Source: Narthecium ossifragum
Lineage: Eukaryota > Streptophyta > Magnoliopsida > Dioscoreales > Nartheciaceae
Assembly (NCBI GenBank): GCA_963920575.1
Contig: OY986965.1
Location: forward strand, 30,808,007-30,872,006
DNA: 64,000 bases
Direction: 5' to 3'
Part shown: positions 1 through 11,289 of the stretch, piece after piece
Position numbering within the stretch: the first letter of the stretch is position 1
How the letters are laid out: every line of letters starts with the position of its first letter
Made by a program: the position numbers and the translations under genes
The notes under the pieces: generated by a model
What the model was told of the DNA's origin: nothing
Databases searched by the model: none
What the model saw: only the letters and a program-made list of their open reading frames with translations

Positions 1-667
1 CATGCCGCAAAAGATGCCCATGGATCCGCCGAACCCTCTCGTAAGCCAACGACGGCAGCGAGGACGAACCGATGCAGGCCTTGAGCGTGTAAGAGTAGGT
101 AAAGCTATCAAACGAAACGCCGAGCCGAGCCATTTCTTGGCACAGGGAGAGGGCCTCCTCGGCCTCATCGGCAAGCGTCAGGGCTCTCAAGAGAGCGTTC
201 CACAGGAATATAGTCTTCTCAGACGTTTTCTCAAACACACGGCGAGCATGGTATATAGAATCAAACTGGGAGTACATGTCGACGAGTCTGGTAGAGAGGA
301 AGGGGTCCTGGTCGAACCCATCGTCGACAAGGTGGCGGTGGACGGCGGAACCAAAGGAAGGTGTGTTCTGGCGGGTGCATGCGAGGATAAGAGCCTCGTA
401 GGTGCGCTGGGTGGGGCTGGGCTCTTGTGGGAGGAACTGGAGGGCTTGTTTGAGTTTGCCTTGCTTGCAAAGTGTTTGGATTAGGTGGTTGTAATTGTTG
501 TTGTTGTTCGTGGTGGTGGTGGTGGTGGCGGTGGAGGAGGAGGAATTGGTGCAATAGAAGGGTTTGAGAGAGATGAGTGGAGGTGAGCTGGTGTGAAACT
601 GGGATTGTGTGTGTTTGAGAGGAAGATGGATTTGTTGGAAGAATGGGTGGGTGTTAGAAGAACACAT
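1..667 (-). CDS. CRR2: CRR2-like chloroplast pentatricopeptide repeat protein (5' part; runs off the window)
   Basis: PPR proteins bind organellar RNA; CRR2 is needed for processing plastid rps7-ndhB transcripts (family knowledge). The frame is open from ATG at 665-667 to base 1, about 222 codons. The first 50 residues are rich in Ser, Thr, Pro and His and lack a run of acidic residues, as in a plastid transit peptide. A Thr/Asn stretch encoded by ACC/AAC repeats follows (about 496-535). After that come the segments NHLIQTLCKQGKLKQALQ, QRTYEALILACTRQN, VHRHLVDDGFDQDPFLSTRL, MYSQFDSIYHARRVFEKT and LWNALLRALTLADEAEEAL, which match the N-terminal PPR repeats I remember for CRR2. A TTG further upstream gives no useful extension. 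The rest, including any E/DYW domain, lies outside the window. Another PLS-type PPR is possible, but the early motifs favour CRR2. Confidence 0.8.
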   Translation of the reverse strand, partial: MCSSNTHPFFQQIHLPLKHTQSQFHTSSPPLISLKPFYCTNSSSSTATTTTTTNNNNNYNHLIQTLCKQGKLKQALQFLPQEPSPTQRTYEALILACTRQNTPSFGSAVHRHLVDDGFDQDPFLSTRLVDMYSQFDSIYHARRVFEKTSEKTIFLWNALLRALTLADEAEEALSLCQEMARLGVSFDSFTYSYTLKACIGSSSLPSLAYERVRRIHGHLLRH

Positions 668-914
668 GATCGGCGTGCCTTTGTGCAACCGCAAGAGCTT
701 GGAGCGCGCAATCGAGAGGGTTCGGAATTTTATTACTGATATCGTGTAGTTTAGTTCTTAACGATGATGGGATCGACGAACAAACATCCAACTGCTATAG
801 TCGAAGGTAAGAAGTTTTTGTCTGGGCTAGAAGGCTAGAAGCCTAGAAGGTCGTCGATTTTATTGTGAGTTGTAAGCCCATTGCTAAAATATGCCTTTCT
901 TTTACTTTTATTTA

Positions 915-1015
915 GGGGCGTTCTATCTGCACCACAAGAAAGACTAGTCACACAACATATTTTTATACCGGGGCGTTCTATCGACACCACACACACATCT
1001 ACCTACACCACACTT
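915..1015. repeat. Left terminal inverted repeat of the large MULE, with a duplicated terminus
   Basis: GGGGCGTTCTATC occurs twice, at the outer end (915) and again about 55 bp inside (970). The outer copy abuts the 9-bp duplication. The inner copy matches the right end better over the following CACCACAC / CATCTACC / ACACCACA stretch. This looks like a terminus copied onto itself. Confidence 0.75.
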
Positions 1016-1771
1016 AACTCATTACACTACAACCAATCTAAAATGTCTACTAGTTAACTACCCACACCACATAAAACAGCCAAACTACCCTATCTACCCA
1101 AATCTAAAACAGCCAAACTATCCAAACCTAAAAGCCAAAGCCTTCTCTCCGACGGCTTCTCTCCACCTGACGGCTACACCGGCTTCTCTCCACCGGACGG
1201 CTACACCGACTTCTCTCCACCAGCTTCTCTCCTCGGGTGTAGGTTTGCAAGCGGCATCCGCAGCCCGGTGACCTTCGTGTTGCGCCTCCGACCGGCGGTT
1301 TTTGCCACTCCGAGCCTTTTCCGGTCCGAGAAACAGGTTTTTCTTATAAATCCGTTCAAACCCAGCTAGTGTTGTCCGTTTTACGACCTACAAGTGGTTT
1401 TATGACCTACATTGCATGGATTTAGTCGTTTGTTTATATCGATTTAAACCGATGAGCCGATCTTCATCCCCCGTTTTGTTCCTCCGACGCGGTAGTCTTA
1501 TCCCGGTTGGACTGGTTTAAATCCGGGTGTTTACTTCCGATCCATTTTTTGAATTCGAATCGGTAATTTCTTACCGTTTCTGTAGTTTTCCCATCGGTAT
1601 TTTGATACCGATGTGTACTTTTCCCAACGGTAGTTTGATACCATTTGTGTACTTTTCCCAACGGTAGTTTACTACCGTTTCCCATCGGTAGTTTGATACC
1701 GTTTATTTTGTTTTGCCATTGGTATATTGATCCCGTTTCTTTATTTCTGTTTGTTTGTTTGTCGCAGCCAA
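1016..1771. promoter_or_regulatory. 5' region of the first PMD gene with a palindrome cluster
   Basis: There is no coding frame here. From about 1558 to 1735 there are repeated short palindromes of the form ATCGGTA-N-TACCGAT or ACGGTAGTTTACTACCGT, several following the spacer CTTTTCCCA. The cluster ends about 35 bp before the first PMD start codon. By position it could be promoter or leader. A binding-site role for an element-encoded protein is inference. Confidence 0.45.
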
Positions 1772-3792
1772 ATGCCACCTATCACACGTAGTGCATCAAA
1801 GGCATCCTCTTCGTCGTCTTCCACGCGGCGGCGACGTGGGAAGGAGGCAGAGGAGGAAAGGACGGAAAGTGTTGTTTTTAAAGACGAGACAGAGGATGAG
1901 GGTCCCTCTTGCAGTGGTATCCCTCCTACTATCCCCACCTCTGCAGCAGAGGATGAAGGCCCGTTCCCTGGCGGGCCTGTGGATAAGTCCGTGCTAACCG
2001 AGTTTGGGAGTCACGTTGCCTACCGTATATGGCATGGAGAGGTAAAAATAGTTTGGTTAGCTGCTATAGTCAGATATGGCTATCTGACTGAACCCATGGA
2101 GATGTAAATTTTCTTTTTTATTGATTCTTACAGGAAAGGAAGCCTCTTAAGATATATGCTCATGGATCCAACACTCTCAACTGGGACAGGACAATGAATA
2201 GCGAGTTTAATCAGCTCGTGGAAATGACTGGACTTCGAGGCCTCATCGAATGTTCGTATCCCAGCATTAGCAGCGCCATTGTATCTGCATTTATTGAGAG
2301 GTGGCACCCAGAAACAAATACGTTTCACTTGCCTTGTGGTGAGATGACGATCACCTTGGCAGACGTCGGTGCCATTTTGGGCATCCCTATCGCTGGTATG
2401 CCACTGGATCGCTGTGAGCTGAATGCTTCCGGATATAAACAGCTTATGGTAGATAATCTTGGGGTTAGTCGAGCAGTGGCCCATAGAGAGCTGACTGAGA
2501 GAGGTTTGGGCCGAGGATTCACCCTTAATTTAAAATGGTTAAGGGATGAATGTACAGTGAATGCCGTCGGGTTAGAGTGCTCGGTGAAGGCGTATCTGTT
2601 GTATCTGTTGGGTTGCACCTTGTTTTGCAACAAGTCAGGCGGTTGGGTGCACTTGTCCTATCTCGCTTCTCTCACGGACCTTACTACTGTGCGTGAGTAT
2701 GCATGGGGTGCTGGGGCCCTCACATACCTCTATCGGATGCTCGGGTCCGCTAGTCGGTGGGGATCATGTGCTGTTGGCGGATACCTAACTTTGTTGGTGG
2801 TACGTAGTTTTAAAAAAGCATAAGTTTATTTATATTATGATACCAATTATTGTTTGACTTAACCCATATTTATCTCAACAATGTAGAGTTGGATAGATGA
2901 TCACCTTCACCAAGTCGTGGCTCCGCAACTATGCATAGATTACACAAGTGGCATGCCCACTGCCTACAAATGGAGTATAAGGAGAGAGTATACAGGCGGG
3001 GAGAATATTGTTCAGACATGGCGCCGACGTCTGGATCGCTTGACTCCACATGAGGTAACATTGTAGTTTATTTACTAGTATTTTTGATCAGCATGTAATG
3101 TTGATTGAGTGAATGTTGACTGATTGTGGTTTTTATGTAGGTGACATGGGATCCGTATCGTGCTCAACGAGGAGGAGCGGATTTCCCTCGCGAAGAAATT
3201 AGCTTCTACTTTGGCATCATTACCTGCGGAGAGTATGTGGAGCCTTATCATCCGGACAGGGTGCTTCGTCAGTTTGGCATCTGACAGAGCATTCCTCGAA
3301 ATGTATTGAGGCCGTCCCAGTCTAACATGGGATCCAAGGGAACAGTTCGACGCTACGCGAGAGTGTTCGATTTCAGGAGAGAATGCTGGTTTAATTGGAT
3401 GGACATGAGTGTCATTGAGCGCTGGACAGGCGCTTCTACCAGCCCCGCTGGTTATGAGTGCATGCCGGGTTACATGGAATGGTTCCGAAGCATATCTCAC
3501 GTGAGGGTGGAGAATCCAGAGCATGAGGCGCCGCTAGCTATACCTGCAGACGATTACGTTAATGTCAAGGTAACAGTAACTTATTTAAATTTTCATCTTT
3601 ATTTCATTATTTCATTATACAACTTGTTTAATTCGTTGCATTTTCATCAAATTACAGTATGATCGACTTGCACACCTCATCGATGATACTGTTGAGCATT
3701 TGGAGACATTGGCTGTGGAGGAGCAGAAAAAAAGGTGGAGGCGAGCACATCGCATAGTGCGTGGCGAGCCTGACATGGGGCATGGCCTTTGA
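1772..3792 (+). pseudogene. Plant mobile domain (PMD) gene 1, disrupted by an in-frame stop
   Basis: Five exons by GT-AG signals and phase: 1772-2041, 2134-2799, 2887-3054, 3141-3569, 3658-3792; all introns are phase 0. The layout matches PMD gene 2 down to a 168-bp third exon. The protein would have 555 residues: a Ser/acidic N-terminus, then FPGGPVDKSVLTEF and HVAYRIWHGE, then the PMD core with RWHPETNTFHLPCGEMTITL and ADVGAILGIPIAG. The family includes MAIN/MAIL1 of Arabidopsis and many transposon-encoded relatives. A TGA at 3282-3284 falls where gene 2 has Arg (GIRQ), as a CGA-to-TGA change would give. The downstream frame stays open to the normal end, so the break looks recent. It would cut the protein at residue 415. 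Confidence 0.8.
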
Positions 3793-4030
3793 TAAGTGAT
3801 ATCTGCGGTTACTAGATTTTTTATAAAAGGTTAGATTTTGCATAGAAGGTTGTATAAGTGAAATGATATATATATATTATATATGGACTTCTCTCATGAA
3901 AACCACATAAGAAGATTTGCATTGCATTGTTGTGCTGATGGTTGTGTAAGTTATAGCTTTGTGCGAGCATTTATTTCTGATTTGTACTCGGTGCAGATGA
4001 TTATACTAGATCACCCAAAATAGCCTTAAT

Positions 4031-4441
4031 ATCGGTACATTTCTACCGATATATAACCTTTCCATCGGTAGGACGTAACCGGTGCGGGATATCTTTAGAC
4101 GGTATAAAACCACCGATTGAGAAACGGTATAAATATAGCGGTATATCCTAAATATATATCGGTACCAAGCAGCCGGTTCGGAAGGCATTTGGACGGGAAA
4201 ATATCAGCGACAGGTTGATTATAATCATTGTAATAGCTGTTTAATTTCTCAGTTCGGAGAGTGTTTCATGGCTGAGTGGTACATTTCTACCGATATACAG
4301 CCTTTCCATCGGTAGTAAGTAACCGGTGCGGGGTATCTTTAGACGGTATAAAACCACCGTTTGAGAACCGGAATAAAGATACCGTTATATCGTAAATATA
4401 TATCGGTACCAAGCTGCCGGTTCGGAAGGCATTTGGACGGG
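4031..4441. repeat. Two direct copies of a ~165-bp palindrome-rich repeat
   Basis: The block 4031-4196 is repeated at 4279-4441 with about 10-15% differences. Shared parts include GTACATTTCTACCGATATA, CTTTCCATCGGTAG, GACGGTATAAAACCACCG, AAATATATATCGGTACCAAG and CCGGTTCGGAAGGCATTTGG. The second copy and its upstream flank (from about 4224) reappear inverted at 7547-7765. The block lies just downstream of the first PMD gene. Confidence 0.8.
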
Positions 4442-4841
4442 TAAGTATCAGCGACTCTATCAAGTTTTATGCTTGTTTATAATCCACCTTAAAAGTGACC
4501 CCTCTATTTTCTCTTCCCCAACTCTCTTCCCCCTATTATGTCGGGAGAGCCCGACCGACTGCTTTGTCAACCTACATCGGCAAACGACTCCCGGAGTGCG
4601 GCGAGCGACACTTGCGATCGGGAAGCAGCCAGGCAGGCTTCGCATCGCGTCCAGGACCGCCGGGTAGAGCGCCTCCGCCGAAGCCCCCACCGGACAACGC
4701 AACCCTACCTTCAAGTTTAAGGTGAGGGCTGTCAATCACCTGGAATCCACCATTTTTTTTTCCTAAGCCGGCTACATTGCAGCGATTTAAACGCTTTGCA
4801 TTATCATCACTACTCAAATACTTGTTGATTTCAGTTTCTTC

Positions 4842-5165
4842 ATGGATCGGTATTCAAAAACCTATTTGTTCGTACTAATCGGTAGTCTATTCCCGTTTGG
4901 TTGTGTTTATGCATCGGTTGTTGTCTACTGTTGGTAAACTCTATATGGATCGATGTTTTTGTAACCGATGTCATAGTTAACGGTTCGGCCCGTAAGTTCC
5001 GATTAATTTACAATTTAATCGGTATGAGACTACCGCTTGATGTGCAGTTTAATCGTCTACCGATGTCATAGTTGATAGTATCGTCACGTAAGTTCCGATT
5101 AATGAGGAGTTTAATCGGTATGATACTACCGATTAATGTGCAGTGTAATCGGTATAATACTACCG
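4842..5165. promoter_or_regulatory. Palindrome cluster upstream of the intact PMD gene
   Basis: Several near-identical palindromes occur here, such as TAATCGGTATGATACTACCGATTA (in parts: TAATCGGTATGATAC then TACCGATTA, around 5113-5136) and TAATCGGTATAATACTACCG (from 5147), plus degenerate copies from about 4848 on. The last one ends about 65 bp before the start codon at 5229. Similar clusters lie near the other two genes of the element, suggesting a shared cis element. Confidence 0.5.
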
Positions 5166-5228
5166 ATACTTTCATGTTGGAATATATCAAACTGTTATTG
5201 AGCGTCCTCTTGCTTGTTTTAGATTCAA

Positions 5229-7241
5229 ATGGCTCCAAGGACACGAGGTTGCAAGGTTTCACAGCCCTCGTCATCGACAGCTTCCCAGCGGCAGCGACCG
5301 ACAGTATCTAATAGGAAAAGAAGGGCGAGAGAGGAGCCTGGGGCTGCGGTAGGCGAAGATGACGATGAGGGGGGGCCCCAGGCTGCGGCCGGCGAAGATG
5401 AAGATGTCGGCCCAATCCCTGGTGGGCCCATGGATAGGTCTGTGCTCACTGAGTTCAAAACTCACGTTGCCTATCGTATCTGGCAAGGAGAGGTACAGTA
5501 CATTCAGCAAGAATACATACGTATTGTTAGAACATCAGGGTGTTAACTATATCTCCTTAATGCATGAGCGCAAGAAGTCACTCAAAATTTATGCTCATGG
5601 CTCATCCGTGAAAGATTGGTTTGACATGGACACTGAGGGATTTATGGAGGCCGTGAACATGACGAAGATAGGGCGACTAGTGGATTGCTCGTATCAGTCC
5701 ATCAACAGTGCTGTTGTTGGCGCATTTGTGGAGAGATGGCATCCCGAAACCAACACATTCCACTTTCCCTGCGGTGAGTTGACGATCACCTTGGCGGATG
5801 TCCGTGCCATACTGGACATCCCCGTTGCCGGCCAACCCTTGGTGCATTTGAATAAGACTTGGGAGGAAAAGACGAGGATGATGGTTGACCATTTTGGAGT
5901 AACCCGAGATGAGGCAATTGCGCATCTGAAGCTGCTTGGAGGAAATGTTATTCAACTGCAATGGCTAAGATATAGATGCAAGATTGGAAGGGTGGGCATA
6001 GAGAGATCAGCCAAGGCATATCTGCTGTACATGCTAGGATGTACCCTTTTTTGCGACAAGTCAGGCGACAAGGTGCACATCTCCTACCTGCCATACTTGT
6101 TGGATCTTGGTGCCATTGACCAGTACGCATGGGGCGCCGCGGGCCTTGCACACATGTATCGAATGCTAGGACATGCTAGTAGATGGGGCACCTCGTCGAT
6201 CAGTGGATATCTTACTTTACTGCAGGTTTAACAATTACCTGAAATACTTGTTGATTCTTGCTATTTCACATCGACTTCTCAGTAATGTATATTAAATATG
6301 TGCAGGCTTGGATATATGACCACCTTCCGTCTGTGGTGGCTCCTCGACGTAACATGGAATACAAGGACGGGCAACCCCGTGTTTTCCATTGGCTGCCTGA
6401 CAGAGGACAAGGGAAAAAGGGTGATAATGTTAAGATGTATCGCGAGAAACTTGATCGATTGTGTGCTCTTAGGGTAAGATGTCAGTAGAAGGCCAAGCAC
6501 CTTTGCAGTTTCCTTACATGTATCACTCAATTTGCTAAACATATATCGGTACCCTTGCAGGTGACTTGGGACCCATATCAAAAGCTCAGGGGAGGGTCCT
6601 TTCCTCGTGATGATATTACTTTCTTTTTTGGCACACTGACCTCCCCGGAATTCGTTGAGCCATATCACCCCGACAGGGTGCTACGTCAAATGGGCATCCG
6701 CCAGATCATCCCTGAAGGTCCATTACAGCCATCACAATTCCACATGGGTACCAAAGAAACGGCACGGGGATACCATAGAGACTTCCAGTTCACCAAGCAG
6801 TTTTGGAACGACTGGCCTTCCCACGTGACCAGCATGTGTAGGGATGGAGTCTCCGTAGTTAGGGGGGATGAATGCGTGGGGGGTTATGAGGAATGGTTTA
6901 AGTCTATCTCGCATGTCATCGTCCAAAACCCCGAGCACCAATCCGCAACTGCTGACGAAGCAATGGATTCTCTGCAGGCCACGGTAAGCATATTAAACTA
7001 TCAGCCATTTTAATATCATTGTAAGATTTAATAATTATCGATCCTTATAATGTACTTGCAGTTTGAGAAACTTGTGGTGATAATTGACGATACGCACAGT
7101 CAGCTGGCTACTATGTCAATAGAAGAGCATAGGGAACGGTGGCGGCGAATGCATGCCATAGCGCATGGCGATAAAGACACGCGGGGTTATGTTCGACATG
7201 GACATGGACATGGAGCGTCCTCCTCAAGGGGCACAGCTTAG
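5229..7241 (+). CDS. Plant mobile domain (PMD) protein encoded by the MULE (intact)
   Basis: Exons 5229-5492, 5569-6225, 6306-6473, 6561-6983 and 7062-7241 give 563 residues without a stop; all introns are phase 0. After a basic, acidic and Ser-rich N-terminus come IPGGPMDRSVLTEF and HVAYRIWQGE. The PMD core follows (about residues 85-310) with RWHPETNTFHFPCGELTITL and ADVRAILDIPVAG, then LLYMLGCTLFCDKSGDKVHI. Later exons hold VTWDPY and PYHPDRVLRQMGIRQIIP, the C-terminal part typical of transposon PMD proteins. The tail is His/Gly-rich (GHGHGHGASS). Cellular PMD proteins (MAIN, MAIL1) are nuclear and act in silencing and genome stability; the job of transposon copies is unproven. It is the only gene of the element open throughout. 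The exon-2 acceptor (gcatgag) is the least certain border. Confidence 0.82.
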
Positions 7242-7546
7242 AATACCAAACTGTGTAATCTAAGCTTTGGCAAACTGTCTTAGATCGGAGATAATACAAA
7301 CTGTAAATACCGGAACTGTGTAGTTATGTTTTGACTGTGTCTGTGTGTTTCGGTACCATGGTGTAGTTGTGTTCTCCCCGATTTTACAGGAGTATGAGTA
7401 ATATATGTAGATTTTAACAATGTACCTATGACAGCATGACTGTATAGAATTTGGATACTCAATATAAACATCACCCTTAACAGGCTTACTTGAGGAAAAC
7501 GGGACCATCTCACCGACAGAATTAATATAAGCAATCGGGACCATGG

Positions 7547-7765
7547 TACCGTCCAAATGCCCTCCGAACCGGCTGCTTGGTACCGATATATATTTAGGAC
7601 ATACCGGCGTTTCTTCTCAATCGGTGGTTTTATACCGTCCAAATGCCTTCCGAACCGGTAACTTCCTACCGAGGGAAAGGATATATGTCGGTATAAATGT
7701 ACCGATATGTACTCAGCCATGAAACACTCTCCAAACTGAGTCAAAAAACAGCTATTACATACTAT
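7547..7765. repeat. Inverted copy of the repeat at 4224-4441
   Basis: On the minus strand this reads GTAATAGCTGTTT, CAGTTTGGAGAGTGTTTCAT, GGCTGAGTA, ACCGGTTCGGAAGGCATTTG and TATATATCGGTACCAAGCAG, matching 4224-4441 in the same order. With that arm it brackets the intact PMD gene in a segment of about 3.5 kb. Confidence 0.75.
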
Positions 7766-8211
7766 ATATACATTTACATACTATATATACATAGAGTTGA
7801 TTAGGGTTTAGGGTATATGACTTTGAATTATACAACAGTAAATGCCAAACTGAAAACACAACACACAACACACAACAATAGAGATTACATTCCCAGCCCA
7901 CAACTACAAAAATCAACACCAAACTGAGCGCGGAAAGTAAATGCGAAACTGCCAAACTGTAAATACCAAACTGAGCAGAGAAAGCTAACCCAATATGACC
8001 AGAAAGTTGATTACATCCGATTTTAATGTACAAGAGAGTCACATACTATTTACATAGTAAGTACAAAAAATAATTACAAAAAATGTTACAATGTGATTGG
8101 ACAAAAAAATTATCACACATGATTAGACTTCAGTCATATCCATGTTTGCAACATGTTAGCAACTGAGTACAAAAAGAAGCAGTCTGCACTATATACAAAG
8201 CAGACAAGATT
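7766..8211. other. Spacer between convergent MULE genes
   Basis: AT-rich, with a short direct repeat (TACATACTATATATACAT twice, about 7756-7795) and phrases such as CCAAACTG recurring at 7848, 7920 and 7956. No coding frame is supported. It should hold the 3' ends of both converging genes. Confidence 0.5.
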
Positions 8212-11200
8212 TCAGTAATCATCAAGGTCAATAGTATCCCTGGTAGCAACTGAACTTGGGGTTATCTTCTTGAATAACTTATTCTCCTCGTCATAGGAAT
8301 CCCATCCGTCAGCACATCGATGATGATACCTGGCCCAGCTTCTGACCGGTGGCGCCATTGGACAACCAGGCTTCATGTGCTGCTGTACAAAGTGGTTTTC
8401 ATTGACAAATCCGATCGCGATGATCCTCCGTGCGGCCTTAGGGGGCGGCACGGACCAAAGTGGCAAAAATGTCAAACATTACCTGGCAGATATACTTAGC
8501 AACACGACCGAGTAGTGTGAGGCTATAAGATAACCCATATCTGGCATCGTCATCCACCGATCATATGCGGGGCCATTTTCAAAAAAGGACAACGAGTACA
8601 TGAGGTCTGCAACCCGATCCGGTCCACCATACAACGGGATATATCCATCATAGTGAGCACGCAGCTCAAAGATAAGACCCTTCCGAATTTCTGCCCATCC
8701 ATCCTCGCCAAATCCCAGTAGACCAGCTATAGCTCTAAAGCCGCAATTTTCGTCTGCAAGGACATCTTTAACATACAGTATATAATCTCTCAGCCCCTCT
8801 GGGAACTGTAACAGGTAATACGATTTTGTATCACAATTTTCGTATACTTTATCGTCTTTCTTTCTACCCTTCTTTGCCCTAGGTTTCTTGGAAGATATAG
8901 GAGTAACTTCAATGGGCATATCATTACTGTCTTTAAAAGAAGGTTCAAACTCAAAAGCAGACGAGTCACGTCGTGTTGAGTTCATCTGCTTCTTGTCCTT
9001 TGCACTGGGCCTACCACGAGTCGTCATCTTCACTTCTGGCTCAAGAACATAAGACGACGCAGGTTCGTTTAGTTCCATCAATTTTCTTAGCAATTGTATT
9101 CTCCCTGTGGCATCTTGCGCTATGAATTTTGTATACAAGAGCTCCAGCTCTTGTCTGCACTTCACCTCGAGGGGGACATCAACTTTTGTTGCGCACATGT
9201 CAAGTTTACGCCACCGTGGATGTATGCAGAACAAGGGTATAGGGCGTTCCTCCAGTCTGTATTTGGCAATCATATGGGCACAAGGAAGGCCATGGGTGTG
9301 GCGTACCACACAAGCACATGCGCTCTCATCTTTACCAGTACAATCAGCATTCAATGATTCATTATGAACAATGGTGAGTGCACTCTTTGAAATGAACCCT
9401 CGAAGTTCTCTGAAAACTTCTGACCTAAAGTTGTGTTGCGCAATGTGCTTGCTCTTCTCGAATGAAGCTTTTATGGCACAATGTTGGAGCTCGAGCAAAG
9501 AGTGGATGGTGGACCACGATGTGTCAAAACCACAATTAGACGATCCAAGATGCCTCTTCAACTTAGAATGTGCACTTTCAACCCTATTCGTGGTATAATT
9601 CCCAAAATGCATGTAGTCATCGACCAAAGCACTTACAAAATCTTCTTTGTAGTGATCGAGCCATGTCTTTTGGACATATTCAGTGACATCTTTGTCTCTA
9701 GAAAAGGTGTTAAGCAGAGTGCATAAGTTTGTATTATACTCATGCACACTGCTTGAATATACAATTGCTTGCCATAATGTCATGAAAGAGGCAGCCATCT
9801 CTACCGTTGAAAAATTCTTTTTGCAGCTAAGCTCAACACACTTTTGGATATGCCATCTACATAGCATCCTTTTTTATTCTGGAAATACCAACTCGATAGC
9901 ATTCATTGAAGCCAAATCTCTATCTGTCAGTATAACATGTGGCATTGAGCAGCCTTCCAACAACGACCGAAGCACATGCAACGCCCATATGAAATTACCC
10001 TCCCTCTCAAACTCCATGTATACAAAGGCAGCAGAGAATGTCATTTCTGTCGATGTGACACCAACAATTTCTAGTAGAGGAAGTCGGTACCTGTTGGTCT
10101 TGTAGGTGCAATCCATAATCAAAACCTCTGAAAATGTACAGAGTAGCTCAATAGAGGTGCGGTGTGCCCAGAATATGTCCCGAACATTATCCGTGTCTTC
10201 CCGAACTGTATGATACTCAATATAGCCGTGCTCATTTAGATGCTTTAGTAGCTGCTGCATCTCTGATCTCCCAGCTTTCTCGACCACCCTATTCCTGTGG
10301 CGTGCATTATAGATGGTCTTCAGAGTAGAGCAATTCCCTGGATCTCGGTGCTTTATAGTGTTCCATATTTGACGTGGCTTCACTAGATTTATCGACATAT
10401 CAACCACCAACTTCATTTCTTCCTCGGTTAATCTCCCGACATATGAGTGTCCCTCAAGGTAAACTGCTCTCGGGTGATTGTGCACTCCACATATAACCAT
10501 CAACGTCCAATCATCATCATAGGCAAGCTTCATACCCTGAAGCTTGAAGGGACAACCACACTTCCTCGTCCCGGAGTTGACAGTCTTCCTCTTTCGGGTG
10601 GTTAACGGCATTTTTGAACTTGCATAATGGTCTGTGACTGTTTTCTGGTAAGCTCCACTTCGCTCACATGCGAACGTGATCCTCGGCTTTCTACCGGCAC
10701 CCCCGACCTCTGAATTCTTTATTACAACCACCAAGCCATTCTGTTTTCCAACTTGTTGTGTCCGGTGGATTAGTGTATGGCGGCTGTGAAAGATCTAGAG
10801 ATAAAAAATAATGATTAGAATGATGAATTATGAAGCCACTAGTGGTCCAAGAAAATATAACTACGGACAGCATACCTCGTCAGTTGTGAATGACTTGGTG
10901 TAGTCATAGTTGACACCCCCCAAATCTTCACCATTATAAGTATAGCCCTGGTAATAATCAAGAAATTAGCATTCGTAAACTCTGAAATTTGATTTGGGTC
11001 TTCAAGATCGTCACAGACAAATATCGGTAGAATACCACCGATATACTATATTTAACTCGGTACTATACTACCGATACGTAGACGGTGCCGAGATACCGTT
11101 CTTAATTCATACCAAACGGTATCTATGTACCGTTGAGTTGTGCAGGTGTATCGGTAATAGACTACCGATTACATCACTATCGGTAATTTACTACCGATTA

Positions 11201-11289
11201 GTTCCAGATAGGTAAAAAAATGGGAAAACGAGCTGGGAATGCACCTTTTCTGGTGCAATTTCCTCGCCTTCCTCGTCTTCATTGTCCAT
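8212..11289 (-). pseudogene. MULE transposase fused to a C-terminal OTU cysteine protease domain; two in-frame stops
   Basis: Exons 11245-11289, 10876-10947 and 8212-10794 give a 899-residue frame. In order: an acidic start (MDNEDEEGEEIAPEK); a FAR1-type zinc finger at about 35-150 (SFTTDEIFHSRHTLIHRT, CGCPFKLQG, VHNHP); and a DDE transposase with Asp in IMDCTYKT (about 267) and in LTDRDLAS (about 330), then LCRWHIQKC. A SWIM finger follows (CACVV..HGLPCAHMIAKY), then a basic linker (KKPRAKKGRKKDDK) and an OTU-like domain with DENCGFRAIAG (catalytic Cys) and GFVNENHFVQQH (catalytic His). TAA at 9874-9876 interrupts between the second Asp and CRWH. TAA at 8479-8481 interrupts inside OTU. The frame continues past both, so each is a single nonsense change. 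OTU fusions are known in plant MULE proteins. The second stop could instead be a GT donor of an unseen intron (CCAG|gtaatg). Confidence 0.85.
11010..11205. repeat. Palindrome cluster in intron 1 of the transposase gene
   Basis: Dense copies of ATCGGTA..TACCGAT occur here: TATCGGTAGAATACCACCGA, CGGTACTATACTACCGATAC, GTATCGGTAATAGACTACCG, and CTATCGGTAATTTACTACCG. The same motif class lies upstream of both PMD genes. It sits 40 to 235 bp downstream of the transposase exon-1 donor. Confidence 0.7.

Noticed and set aside
2..484. 160-codon plus-strand open frame opposite the PPR gene
   Set aside because: It is the antisense of a clearly coding PPR frame and shows no protein family.
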